Source: Pseudomonadota bacterium (GTDB taxonomy: Bacteria > Pseudomonadota > Alphaproteobacteria > Reyranellales > Reyranellaceae). Taken from it: a DNA stretch of 38,791 nt. Shown one piece after another: positions 9,412 to 18,284 of this stretch. Made by a program: the position numbers and the translations under genes. Within the stretch, counting starts at the first letter, position 1, and every line of letters starts with the position of its first letter. The notes below the pieces were generated by a model, which worked only from the letters and a program-made list of their open reading frames with translations, did no database searches and was not told the origin of the DNA. The DNA lies in NCBI GenBank assembly GCA_023436825.1, contig JAEZHS010000246.1, positions 1 through 38,791 of the forward strand. Direction: 5' to 3'.

Positions 9412-12400
9412 AGAAGCTCTTCTCGGTTGTCGCCACCGTCGTTCTCGCGGTCTGCGCGCTGCAGCTGCTGTACCTGGGCTTCGGGCGCAACGACAAATCG
9501 CCTGATGCGGCGCCGTCGTCCCAGGCAGCGGCGGTCGAGCCCTTGCGTATGGAGCCGGCAAGCGCGGCGGCGAATCGACAGCTCGAGTTGCCGCGGAACG
9601 TCAAGCAAGCCGTCGACTTTGCGGTCGATGAAGGCAGCTTCGCCGATTTCACCGAGCGCGAACAGCGGGACCAGTATCTCGACTGGCTGCTGTTCACGAC
9701 CGTAGCCGCCCTTCAATCCTCGGCAGAGGAATACAACAGGATCCTGTTCGACCTGCCGACCTCGCGTCAGGGCTACATGCGTCCGGTCGGCAATTTCGAA
9801 TTCGGCGAAACGCGCTCGCGTTTCATCGGCAACGGCCAGGCGCTTGCGCTCATCCCAGCGAACGTCACGGCCGCGCAACGCAAAGATTTCCTTGCTTCGA
9901 TTGCCGATGAGCAGCGCAAGAACCTCGCCGGCCCGTTCACGAGCCTGATCGTCGTTGAATACGAGCTCGATGCGGAGCGAGGGCGGGGGACGCTGGTGCG
10001 GCGCGATGACGTCAGCTACGCCACGCTGTTCTCCGTCGAGTACGGCTACCACGAAGCCGTCGTCACGAATGCCGCCGAGCTCGGTCAGTTCACGAAGGTG
10101 GTTCCCGATCTCACGGCGATGGAGGTGGCGCCGGCCGGCCTGAAACTGGGCGGGCGGAAACTCCTGGCCCGGAACTACCGACCGATCGACATCGAGCAGG
10201 TCGCAACGGTGTGGCAGTCGGAACAGAAGATCCACAAGGCGCTCGATGATTGGAACGACCGATACAAGCGCGCTTCCGACGCGGTGCACTCACGCTGGGT
10301 TGGCCGTCCAGTCAGGGGCGAAGCCGAAAGGAAACGACTGGAGAGTCAATACCACCAGGAGCTCGAGGAAGTAGACCGCCGCTTCGATGACGAACGGAGC
10401 AGCCTGAAACTGGTCAAGGGAAGCGGGTTTTCACTGGACCCTTCGATTGACTTTCCAAGCCTGAAGGCGGCCTTCGATGCGGAGGTGCCAATGCTCAAGG
10501 CGCGCCTTGCGGATGCGTCGTTGGAGCAAAGGATTTCGGCAGTTTCCCAGGGATTGGCAAGCGAAGACGCAGCTCCGCTTCGCAGGCTCGCCTATGCCTC
10601 TCTGGGGTACGATGTTGCGATAGCGGAGATGCTTCTGGGCCTGGAGCGGCGGCATTCATTTCAGGCGGCTCGGTACGACGGCGATCTGCAAGGTACCGAA
10701 GTCGGCATGGTGCTCTTCTATACTGATTTGTTGGCGAAACTTTGGGCAATTGACTACAAGGAATCTTCGCCCCGTCACCGTGACATCCGCGATTTCGTCG
10801 ACCATCCTTCAATAAAGTTGTCGCAAATCTATGACGCGGAGTCCGATGTACTGAACAAGGCGCGGCTTTGGTTTGGTTACACGGACCTGGGTTTCCAGCG
10901 CATCAACAAGAAGGACGGGATTCTTTTCGCGCGCAACGTAACACGCATCTATTCGGCAGGATCCACCGCATTCGACCCAGGCGCCGAAGGCGAGGTGGGC
11001 GTCTTCCTCGGCGGCCCGATAACCTGGTGGAATGATCACTACGAAGAAGTGGCGCAATACGAACCGGAGTACGAGCGGCTCAACCAGATCATGAAGTGGA
11101 GTGTCGCGATCGGTTGGCTCAACGACATCGAAGAGGCTGCCAGGCTCGGGTATCTCGCCGGCATTACGGTCGATCGTTCCAAGGTCTTTCCGACGTGGGC
11201 CGCTGCTCGCTCCGACCTGCGATTCCGCCGTTGGCAGAGTATCGGTTTCTATCCAGCCGGCTACAAAGGATCAAAAACAGAGGCTTTGCCGAGGCTTAGC
11301 GGGCCCGTTACAAGCGGTGGCGTCAGCCTCGCTTCCAAGGAAGTCGCCAAGCGCGCGCCCATCGCGCAGCAATTGCCGAAGGAAATGCTACGTTCCAATA
11401 TCGACTATGCAGCCTCTTCGGCCAGTAAAGGTGTCCTGAAGGGCCTCGATGGGAGCATGTTCACGCTCGCCAAGGTGGACGCCAATCTGATGTCGACCGT
11501 TGCCAAGGCGAAGCCCGATGCGAGATTTCGTGGCGCGGCAACACAACTTGCTCACGCCGACGTCAAACGAACGGTGGCCGTTCATACCGACGTCGTCCGC
11601 ATCGAAACACAGATCGGTAGTGTCCCTCGAAGCGGGCTCGACATACAGCGCGTATCGAACGGTTTCCAGGTTGGATCGCGTGCGCGGGAAGTTGATCGGG
11701 CGGAATCCCTTGCTCGAAGCTTGAGTGCGTCGAAGTCGCCCGACTCGGTCATTCGTGCGGAGCCGATGGTCGAAAGCGCGATCAAGACCGGCGAGACGAG
11801 CTATGTCGTCAAGCTCCAGGGCTCGCAGAAGTGGGTGAAGCTGGCAGCCGAGGAACAGCCAAGCGTCGATATCGCTTCTGGCTGGCAGCTCCGCGCCTCA
11901 GGAAGCGGTAGAGGGGCCCGCAGGATGCAGGCGTCCGTGGTTGACGAGGCACAGCTTCAGGGCATCGTTGCGGAATCCGTCGTTATCGAGGCGACAGGCG
12001 GCAGGCCGGTCCTGCGCCTGGTACCCAACGAAATACCGGCCGGGGCGCGCACGGTCGAAGTCGAAATCGGCGGCACGCGGTTGTCCGCGTGGGTCGAACC
12101 GCCGGCGGGTCCGCTGCACATGACCGCGAGGGAAGGTGGCCAGGTTGATGCTGTCCGCCTGGTCCAGCGGCTCGGCCCCGACGAGATCGGCGCCATTCGC
12201 ACCGCCGCGGCGAACGACAACGCGCCGTCGCTTCGACTGCCCGGCGCCTCGCAGCGACCGGCTTCCTTGCCGAAGGCTCTGGAGGACAAGGACTTCCGCG
12301 CCGCCGCACAGGTGATCGCCGAGGATCCGGCGTCCGCGCACCGTATGGTGGACGCCGGGATATCGATCGATCTGCAAAGAAACGCTGTCCTGCTGCAGAC

Positions 12401-13142
12401 GAAAGGACTCAACGAGGCGCTGCACGATCTCGACCGGCTGATCGTAATCTATGGCAAGCGGCCGGATCTGATGTTGCGACGTGGCCTCGTCCAGATCGAA
12501 CGCGGCAATGCCCAATTGGCCGGCGAAACCGCCCTGGCCAAGCTGCCGGGTCCGATGCGTGATCGCAAGGCGTTCTTCGATGAGCTGAACCAGCGCTTGG
12601 CGTCGACCCCGAGCCGCGAGCGTGACCTCCGCCGCTATGCGGAGTATGCCGACTGGAACGATGTCGCCAGTCAGCCAGGCCGTATGGGAAGCGCCGGCAC
12701 GACTGTCCGGCCGATGGTGACAGGTGGCCGCTTCGACTTCGAAGCGCAATTGGCGGGCATGCCGCCTGGCCAGCCACTTTCCCTGGCGGACGTGAGCAAG
12801 GTCCGGCCTGATGCAATCGTCTATCGCCAGAGCAGCACCAGCCTCAACGCCGTCGATTGGGCAGCTCCAGCCGATCGCTCGCTTGGCCTGGTCGTCACTG
12901 GTGATCTGGGCAAGGTGGTCCGCTTGTCCAGCCAGGACATTGCCCATTTCCGGCCAGCACAGATCTGGACTCCTGAGCATGCGGTCCCCTTCAAGGGGCT
13001 GGAGGGCAACGTGCACAATCTGCCGCCGGGACTCGGAAGCGGCGGCTATCAGGCCTGCAATCTGCTGACCGAGGCGTGCTCGAGTTCCGAATCCGATCGG
13101 AAGCAGAGCGAACCGGAGGTCTATCTCGTTGTCGCCGAGTGA
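9408..13142 (+). CDS. Unknown 1244-aa protein with N-terminal membrane anchor (operon gene 2)
   Basis: The N-terminus is MKKLF followed by a hydrophobic stretch to about residue 26 (VVATVVLAVCALQLLYLGF), a signal anchor or uncleaved signal peptide. No lipobox or clear A-x-A cleavage site is seen, so most of the protein is predicted outside the cytoplasm. A charged coiled-coil-like stretch lies at about residues 305-335 (EAERKRLESQYHQELEEVDRR). A region at about 960-1070 is helical and TPR-like (LNEALHDLDRLIVIYGKRPDLMLRRG). Two cysteines sit close to the C-terminus (QACNLLTEACSSS). The start has a good ribosome site (GAGGAAGCC). The middle of the gene is lower in GC than its ends (27 of 60 bases at 10801-10860). 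It overlaps both neighbours, so it belongs to the operon. No family recognised; a partner or substrate of the downstream proteases is a possibility only. Confidence 0.8.
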   Translation: MKKLFSVVATVVLAVCALQLLYLGFGRNDKSPDAAPSSQAAAVEPLRMEPASAAANRQLELPRNVKQAVDFAVDEGSFADFTEREQRDQYLDWLLFTTVAALQSSAEEYNRILFDLPTSRQGYMRPVGNFEFGETRSRFIGNGQALALIPANVTAAQRKDFLASIADEQRKNLAGPFTSLIVVEYELDAERGRGTLVRRDDVSYATLFSVEYGYHEAVVTNAAELGQFTKVVPDLTAMEVAPAGLKLGGRKLLARNYRPIDIEQVATVWQSEQKIHKALDDWNDRYKRASDAVHSRWVGRPVRGEAERKRLESQYHQELEEVDRRFDDERSSLKLVKGSGFSLDPSIDFPSLKAAFDAEVPMLKARLADASLEQRISAVSQGLASEDAAPLRRLAYASLGYDVAIAEMLLGLERRHSFQAARYDGDLQGTEVGMVLFYTDLLAKLWAIDYKESSPRHRDIRDFVDHPSIKLSQIYDAESDVLNKARLWFGYTDLGFQRINKKDGILFARNVTRIYSAGSTAFDPGAEGEVGVFLGGPITWWNDHYEEVAQYEPEYERLNQIMKWSVAIGWLNDIEEAARLGYLAGITVDRSKVFPTWAAARSDLRFRRWQSIGFYPAGYKGSKTEALPRLSGPVTSGGVSLASKEVAKRAPIAQQLPKEMLRSNIDYAASSASKGVLKGLDGSMFTLAKVDANLMSTVAKAKPDARFRGAATQLAHADVKRTVAVHTDVVRIETQIGSVPRSGLDIQRVSNGFQVGSRAREVDRAESLARSLSASKSPDSVIRAEPMVESAIKTGETSYVVKLQGSQKWVKLAAEEQPSVDIASGWQLRASGSGRGARRMQASVVDEAQLQGIVAESVVIEATGGRPVLRLVPNEIPAGARTVEVEIGGTRLSAWVEPPAGPLHMTAREGGQVDAVRLVQRLGPDEIGAIRTAAANDNAPSLRLPGASQRPASLPKALEDKDFRAAAQVIAEDPASAHRMVDAGISIDLQRNAVLLQTKGLNEALHDLDRLIVIYGKRPDLMLRRGLVQIERGNAQLAGETALAKLPGPMRDRKAFFDELNQRLASTPSRERDLRRYAEYADWNDVASQPGRMGSAGTTVRPMVTGGRFDFEAQLAGMPPGQPLSLADVSKVRPDAIVYRQSSTSLNAVDWAAPADRSLGLVVTGDLGKVVRLSSQDIAHFRPAQIWTPEHAVPFKGLEGNVHNLPPGLGSGGYQACNLLTEACSSSESDRKQSEPEVYLVVAE
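13115..13120 (+). promoter_or_regulatory. Strong Shine-Dalgarno (GGAGGT) deciding a TTG start
   Basis: GGAGGT lies inside the end of the preceding gene, 8 nt before the TTG at 13129. It supports the non-ATG start of the TPR-CHAT gene and a 14-nt gene overlap; no ATG or GTG is available nearby in that frame. Confidence 0.6.
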
Positions 13143-16074
13143 GACAGGCGATGGCACGGCCATAGGCCTGAGACCTGCCGGTCTTTCCTTCGCCGGGCTC
13201 GAGGCTGGTGTCCAGAGGGCGGAAGACGATATACGCGCCGGCCGCTATGGCGCGGCGCTGGAGGCCTACACCGACTTGCTCAACGGCCGCCTCGCGCTTG
13301 AGGGCGGAGTCGACAGCTTTGGCGCGGCCGATCTCATCGTCATCGAGCGGTTGGCCGAGCTCGCCACCCTGTTTGGCCAGTTCGCGGCAGCCGATGACTT
13401 GCTGGTGGCGATGATCGGCCTATGCCGTCGCGCGGGGAACGATCTTGCCGGCGACTACACGCAACTGAAGCGGATCGAAACGCTGCTGGCCCGCGACCAG
13501 GTCGAGGAAGCCCAACGACTCGTCGGCGAGCTGGAAGACCGCATCGGCAACGTCACCGAGCTCGTTCTTTCGCCAGCCGAGCTGAGGCGTTGGGAAGGCG
13601 AGGTCATCGAATGGCGGCGGTTCGAGCGGGCGGACCGTTTTGTGCTGCTGACGCGCATCTACTTGATCATGGGCCAGATTCTCCTGGCGCACGGCTGCTA
13701 CGGCGAGGCGCGAGTCGTTCTGGAACGAGGGCTCGACCATGCCCGCGACCGCTCGGCGCCCGATCTGGCGCGGCGCGCGGGCGCGGTGCTCCGGATCGCG
13801 CACGTCGTGGCGCTGCTCGAGGGCGGCGATCTCGGGCAAGCCGAGGCGGTGCTCGCTGAGCTTTCGTCCGAAGCCGATGACAATCTCTCCCCGGCAACGC
13901 GAACCCGGCGGCTTGAGCTCACCGGCAAGCTGGATTTCATGCGCGGTCGCCTCGGGTCGGCGACACGCAATTTCGAGGCGGTCGTCGAGTTCTGCCGGCT
14001 ATGTGGCTTCAGGCGCGCGGGCGCGGCGGCGGTGCTGAACCTGGCCCATGTCCTCGTCCTGCTGAACCGCGTCGGCGACGCCCTGCGCCTGGTGGAGGAG
14101 GTGCGCGGAGATGTCGAATTGCTGGCCGATCCGGGGTTGCGGTTGCGCACCAGGTCGGTTGCCTCGCTTGCTGTCGCCCGTCGCCGCTCGTCGGTCGCCG
14201 CTGCTTCGGTCGCCCTCTCGGTCAGGGAGATGATCCGCGCCCGCCAGCGACGCAGTGCCGGCCACCAGCCCTCCGTCGATCCGCCGCCCATCGCCCCGCT
14301 GACCGCGAGCTTCCTCACGTCCTTCGAAGACCGGGCGCTGCAGTTCCAATGGACCGTCGGGACAGCCATCGATGAGGCGGCGGACCGGCTCGACAGCATC
14401 CGCAAGATATTCCTGCACACCGATTCGCGGCTGATCCGCGCGCGCATGCCGGTCCTCGACGCACACTTGGCGGAAGCTCGCGGTGACTTCGAGGCGGCCG
14501 CGGCAGCCCTGGAAGCGGGTGTGGCCGAGTTGGCGTCGCTGTCGCTGCAGACGGAGCTCTGGCAGGCCCTGCATCTTCGTGCGCGCTGCCTCGATCGGCT
14601 CGGTCGTTCGGCCGAGGCGGCGCAGCTCTCGGAGGAGGCCAACACGCTGCTGGACGGCTTGACCGGGTCGCTCGAAGCGGGCGACCGCGCTGTCTTTCTC
14701 CTGAACAAGGCGACAGTCGAGGAGGAGTTCATCGCCGGCCAGGTCGACGCCCTGGTGAAGGAGCAGGAAGAGCTTGGCCGTCGCTCCGGCCTGGGCAGCC
14801 TGCGCTGCCGGCTGAGGGTGATGCGCCGTCTGGACGCCATCATGGAGCATGTGGACCGCTACAAGGCCTTCCTAGCCGACGGGCAGCTCACTGGCCGTCG
14901 CGATGCACTGCCGCGGCCGTCGTCCGAGGCGAGTTCCCTGGTCTCGCTAGTGCGGCGCCTGCTGGGAATCCAGCGCGACACCGCGCAGGTCTCGTTCCTC
15001 GTCCTTCCCGACCGGCTGGTCGTCATGTGGTCGGGCTTCCTGATGCTGGGCTTCGCGGTCAGCCCCGTCACGCGCCTGGATCTACGTGAGCGGGTGCGGC
15101 GATGGCACGAGTCGATGCAACGAGCGTCGACCATTTCGCGCGATATCAGCGGCTCGGAGGATGACTTCTCCCTGGCGGAGTCGGTTGCTGCGGCCGGCGA
15201 GCGAGCGGTCGTCGAATTGGGCGAGGCGCTGCGGCTCGATGCGGTGTTCGCGACGTTGCCGCCCAGTATCCGCCGGCTGTCGATCGTTCCCGACGACGTC
15301 CTGCACGGGGTGCCTTTTGCGGCGCTGCGGCGCCATGGACAGTTTCTCGTCGAGAAGTTCGCCCTGTCGATCGCCTACACGACACGACAGTCCGCTGCAG
15401 CGCGGCGGGTCGGCGGCAAGGTCGGGCTGGTCGTCGGTGTGTCGCAGGGATTCGGCCAGCTCCCCGACCTGCCGCAAGTCGGGCCCGAGGCCAAGGCCAC
15501 GTCGACCTGGCTGGCGCAGCGCGGTCTCGAGGTCCGCTCGCTCATCGACACCGACGCCAGCCGCGCCGCGGTGCTCGACGGCCTGCAGCAGGCCGCGGTG
15601 GCTCACATCGCTTGCCACGGCACCTTCGAACCGGACCAGCCCGACCAGTCGGGCCTCGAAGTCGCACCGAAGCTCGGGCGCAACGGACGACTGACCCTGC
15701 GCGACCTGTCGTCGATGCGGCTCGATCAGTGCCGTCACGTCACGCTGTCGTCGTGCTGGTCAGCCGACAACTTCATCGTGCCCGGGCGCTGGATCATCAG
15801 TCTTCCTGAAACGCTGGCGCGCAGCGGCGTCGGCAGCACGCTGGGTTCGCTATGGCCGGTCGATGACGAGGTCGCGGTCGCCTTCATGAGTCGGTTCTAC
15901 GCCGCGCTGGAGCGCCTGCCTCGCGACGAGGCACTGCGCGAGGCCCAGGTCGCCTGCCTCACCAACGCAATCGGCTGCCGCCGGGCCGGCGGAGGCCGGG
16001 CGATCGATACCAGCGCGACGTTCTTCTGGGCCGGTTTCACGCTCGCGGGCGACCCGGGGCGGCTTGGACTGTAG
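13129..16074 (+). CDS. TPR-CHAT protease-like protein (operon gene 3)
   Basis: 981 aa. Residues about 20-640 are helical TPR-type repeats (AALEAYTDLLNGRLAL; WQALHLRARCLDRLGRSAEA). The C-terminal ~290 residues are a CHAT domain, a caspase-like cysteine peptidase fold of clan CD. Catalytic His830 sits in HIACHGTF and Cys876 in LSSCWSAD; the family-typical ending GVGSTLGSLWPVDDE and a helix with FMSRFYAAL follow. The segment HGVPFAALRRHG before the core is also typical. The residues after Cys (WSAD) differ from the common C-x-T-G, so specificity may differ. CHAT proteins are proteases in characterised cases such as Csx29 of type III-E CRISPR systems; no cas gene is present here. The TTG start is chosen because of the GGAGGT upstream. 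The N-terminal TPRs probably serve as sensor or partner-binding surface. Confidence 0.9.
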   Translation: MSPSETGDGTAIGLRPAGLSFAGLEAGVQRAEDDIRAGRYGAALEAYTDLLNGRLALEGGVDSFGAADLIVIERLAELATLFGQFAAADDLLVAMIGLCRRAGNDLAGDYTQLKRIETLLARDQVEEAQRLVGELEDRIGNVTELVLSPAELRRWEGEVIEWRRFERADRFVLLTRIYLIMGQILLAHGCYGEARVVLERGLDHARDRSAPDLARRAGAVLRIAHVVALLEGGDLGQAEAVLAELSSEADDNLSPATRTRRLELTGKLDFMRGRLGSATRNFEAVVEFCRLCGFRRAGAAAVLNLAHVLVLLNRVGDALRLVEEVRGDVELLADPGLRLRTRSVASLAVARRRSSVAAASVALSVREMIRARQRRSAGHQPSVDPPPIAPLTASFLTSFEDRALQFQWTVGTAIDEAADRLDSIRKIFLHTDSRLIRARMPVLDAHLAEARGDFEAAAAALEAGVAELASLSLQTELWQALHLRARCLDRLGRSAEAAQLSEEANTLLDGLTGSLEAGDRAVFLLNKATVEEEFIAGQVDALVKEQEELGRRSGLGSLRCRLRVMRRLDAIMEHVDRYKAFLADGQLTGRRDALPRPSSEASSLVSLVRRLLGIQRDTAQVSFLVLPDRLVVMWSGFLMLGFAVSPVTRLDLRERVRRWHESMQRASTISRDISGSEDDFSLAESVAAAGERAVVELGEALRLDAVFATLPPSIRRLSIVPDDVLHGVPFAALRRHGQFLVEKFALSIAYTTRQSAAARRVGGKVGLVVGVSQGFGQLPDLPQVGPEAKATSTWLAQRGLEVRSLIDTDASRAAVLDGLQQAAVAHIACHGTFEPDQPDQSGLEVAPKLGRNGRLTLRDLSSMRLDQCRHVTLSSCWSADNFIVPGRWIISLPETLARSGVGSTLGSLWPVDDEVAVAFMSRFYAALERLPRDEALREAQVACLTNAIGCRRAGGGRAIDTSATFFWAGFTLAGDPGRLGL

Positions 16075-16097
16075 GGCGTCGGCCGGGCAGGGGTGCC

Positions 16098-18158
16098 ATG
16101 AAAAAGACAGTGTACGCATTCCTCGTCGGCATCGACCAGTATCGGCTTCCGGTGCCGCCGCTCAATGGCTGCGTGAACGATGTCTCGGCGATTGCTGACG
16201 CGCTGCGCGAAATCGCAACAGGTCGTGCGTTTGCGGTCGAACTCAGGATGATCAAGGACGCCGAGGCCACCCGGGAGGCCGTCATCGACGGCTTCCGCAG
16301 CCATCTCTGTCGCGGCGGTCCGGATGATGTCGCGCTGTTCTATTACTGTGGGCACGGCTCGCAGGAAAACGCGCCGCCGGAGTTCTGGCATCTCGAGCCC
16401 GACCATATCGACGAAACGCTGGTCTGCTACGACAGCCGCGAGAGCGGCGAATGGGACCTCGCAGACAAGGAGCTGGCGACGTTGATCGCGGAGGTGGCGC
16501 AGACCCAGGCCCATGTGGTGTGCATTCTCGATTGCTGCCACTCGGGCAGCGGCACCCGCGCGATTGCCGACGAGGGCGTTGTCACGAGGCGAGCGCCTGC
16601 CGACCGAAGGATCCGGCCCATCGAGAGCTTCCTTGACGGCGCCGTCGCCGTGGCGGCGAGGGGCGAGCGCGGCGGTGGCCCGACCATGCGGTCGTGGAAC
16701 ATCGTCCCTGACGGACGGCACGTCTTGTTGTCGGCCTGTCGCGCCGACGAGACTGCGAAAGAGGTCAGGGAGTCTGGACGACCACACGGCGCCTTCACTG
16801 CCGCGTTGCTGGCGGTCCTGCGCCAGACGCGCGGCGTCGTCACGTACCGCGACCTCCTCAAGCGCGCCGAGGCGCAAGTGCGCCTGCGCGTCATGCAGCA
16901 GGTGCCGCAACTCGAGGCGACCAATGGCGAAGACCTGGCGAGGCTGTTCCTCGGCGGCGCGGCGCGGCGGGAGAGAGCGCAGTTCAGCCTGCGCTTCGAT
17001 CGCGATCTGCAGTGGGTGGTTGATGGCGGGGCCATACATGGCATCGCGCCGCGCAATGCAGGCGAGACCACGATCTTCTCCATCTTCGACCCGCAGGCGA
17101 CGGCTGCCGAAATGCGAACGATCGACGGTGCACTCGCCACCGCCGAAGTGCGGGAGGTGCGCCCCGAATTGAGCCTGGTCAGGCTGCACGCGCGCGGCCG
17201 CGAGCTCGACCACGAGACGGCTTATCCCGCCGTCATCGTGACGACGCCATCGCCGGCCATCGGTGTCCACATCACCGGCGCGGACGACGCTCTCGATCGC
17301 TTGCGGCGGGCGCTGTCGGTTGCCGGAGACGGCGGCGGTCCGTCGCTCCTGGTTCGTGAGGCGAAGACAGATGAACGGGCGGCACTGACGGTCGAGGCAG
17401 ACGGCAAGATCTGGCGGATCGCCCGCGCAGGCGGCGATCGCGCCCTTGTGACGGAGATCGACTCGACGCAGGAGGTGGCGGCACGATCGACGGTCGAATG
17501 CCTGGAGCACGTGGCGCGCTGGCAGGCCGTGGCCGATCTCGGGAATCCGGACAGCCGACTCGATGCGGCATCCGTCGAGATAGCACTGCTGCGGCCGGCC
17601 ATCGATGCGGCAGGCGAGAGCTGGCGGCAAACCGAGCCTGGCGAGGATATTCGCCTCGAGTATGTCCATGCGAACGGACGCTGGAATCGTCCGCGCTTTC
17701 GCCTCGAGCTCAGGAATCACGGACCTGACGACCTCTACTGCGCGCTGCTGGTGCTCGGCCAGGACTTCTCGATCGACTCCGGCCTGCTGCCCGGCGGGAC
17801 CGAGCACATTCCCGCAGGTCGTGCGGTCGCGGCGTTCGGCGGCAAGGACCTGTACGGCCACATCCCTGACGCGAAGTGGCGGGCCGGGCGGACGCATAGC
17901 AAGGACATCCTGAAGCTGATCTTCAGCACCGAGCAGTTCGATCCGCGGTTGTTCGATCAGCCATCGATCGATCAGCGCACGGGCAGTCGCTCGACCAGAT
18001 CGGCCGGCAGAAGTTTTCAAAGCTCTTTGGAAAGGATCGCGGCACGCATCCATCGCGGTATAAGTGCGCACCCTGAAGAAGGAGAGCAGACGCCCGACTG
18101 GGCGGTGAACGAGCTGGTGCTGACGGTGGTCCGGCCGCGCGATACCGTTTTACGCTGA
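16098..18158 (+). CDS. Caspase-family (peptidase C14) protein (operon gene 4)
   Basis: 686 aa. The N-terminal ~290 residues are a bacterial caspase-like domain. The first strand reads YAFLVGIDQY and is followed by LNGCVNDVSAI. The catalytic His86 is in FYYCGHGSQ and the catalytic Cys147 in ILDCCHSGSG. The later block LLSACRADETAKE and the segment GAFTAALLAVLR match the small-subunit part of prokaryotic caspases. Such enzymes usually cleave after basic (metacaspase-like) or acidic residues; the S1 preference cannot be read here. The remaining ~390 residues are of mixed beta content and are not recognised; they may recruit substrate or form the regulatory part. No signal peptide is seen, so it is cytoplasmic. 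It begins 23 nt after the CHAT gene, with CAGGGG as ribosome site. A 126-nt gap to the next gene is the largest in the operon. Confidence 0.92.
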   Translation: MKKTVYAFLVGIDQYRLPVPPLNGCVNDVSAIADALREIATGRAFAVELRMIKDAEATREAVIDGFRSHLCRGGPDDVALFYYCGHGSQENAPPEFWHLEPDHIDETLVCYDSRESGEWDLADKELATLIAEVAQTQAHVVCILDCCHSGSGTRAIADEGVVTRRAPADRRIRPIESFLDGAVAVAARGERGGGPTMRSWNIVPDGRHVLLSACRADETAKEVRESGRPHGAFTAALLAVLRQTRGVVTYRDLLKRAEAQVRLRVMQQVPQLEATNGEDLARLFLGGAARRERAQFSLRFDRDLQWVVDGGAIHGIAPRNAGETTIFSIFDPQATAAEMRTIDGALATAEVREVRPELSLVRLHARGRELDHETAYPAVIVTTPSPAIGVHITGADDALDRLRRALSVAGDGGGPSLLVREAKTDERAALTVEADGKIWRIARAGGDRALVTEIDSTQEVAARSTVECLEHVARWQAVADLGNPDSRLDAASVEIALLRPAIDAAGESWRQTEPGEDIRLEYVHANGRWNRPRFRLELRNHGPDDLYCALLVLGQDFSIDSGLLPGGTEHIPAGRAVAAFGGKDLYGHIPDAKWRAGRTHSKDILKLIFSTEQFDPRLFDQPSIDQRTGSRSTRSAGRSFQSSLERIAARIHRGISAHPEEGEQTPDWAVNELVLTVVRPRDTVLR

Positions 18159-18284
18159 CCTGGTGGGAGGTCTGGCATTGGCCTCAGTGGGCGCGATGCA
18201 ATTCATGGACGTAGCAGAGTTGACTATTTCTAGACGCGCTTGGCGCTCCGTTGCAAGATTGTCTGTGCTGATGTCGGGGGCATT

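Noticed and set aside
13129..16074. Link of the TPR-CHAT protein to a type III-E CRISPR system
   Set aside because: No CRISPR repeats and no Cas7-11, Cas1 or Cas2-like gene in the window; only the domain architecture is shared.
15897..18071. 724-codon open frame antisense to the caspase gene
   Set aside because: No recognisable protein or ribosome site; the plus strand carries the intact caspase motifs.
18220..18248. TTGACT at 18220-18225 as -35 of an internal promoter before the hydrolase-CHAT gene
   Set aside because: No -10-like hexamer at 16-18 nt spacing; the 126-nt gap could still hold a promoter, but nothing supports this one.
18240..18284. TTG at 18240 as start of the hydrolase-CHAT gene
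   Set aside because: No ribosome site before it, whereas the ATG at 18285 has GGGGGC close upstream; kept only as an alternative.
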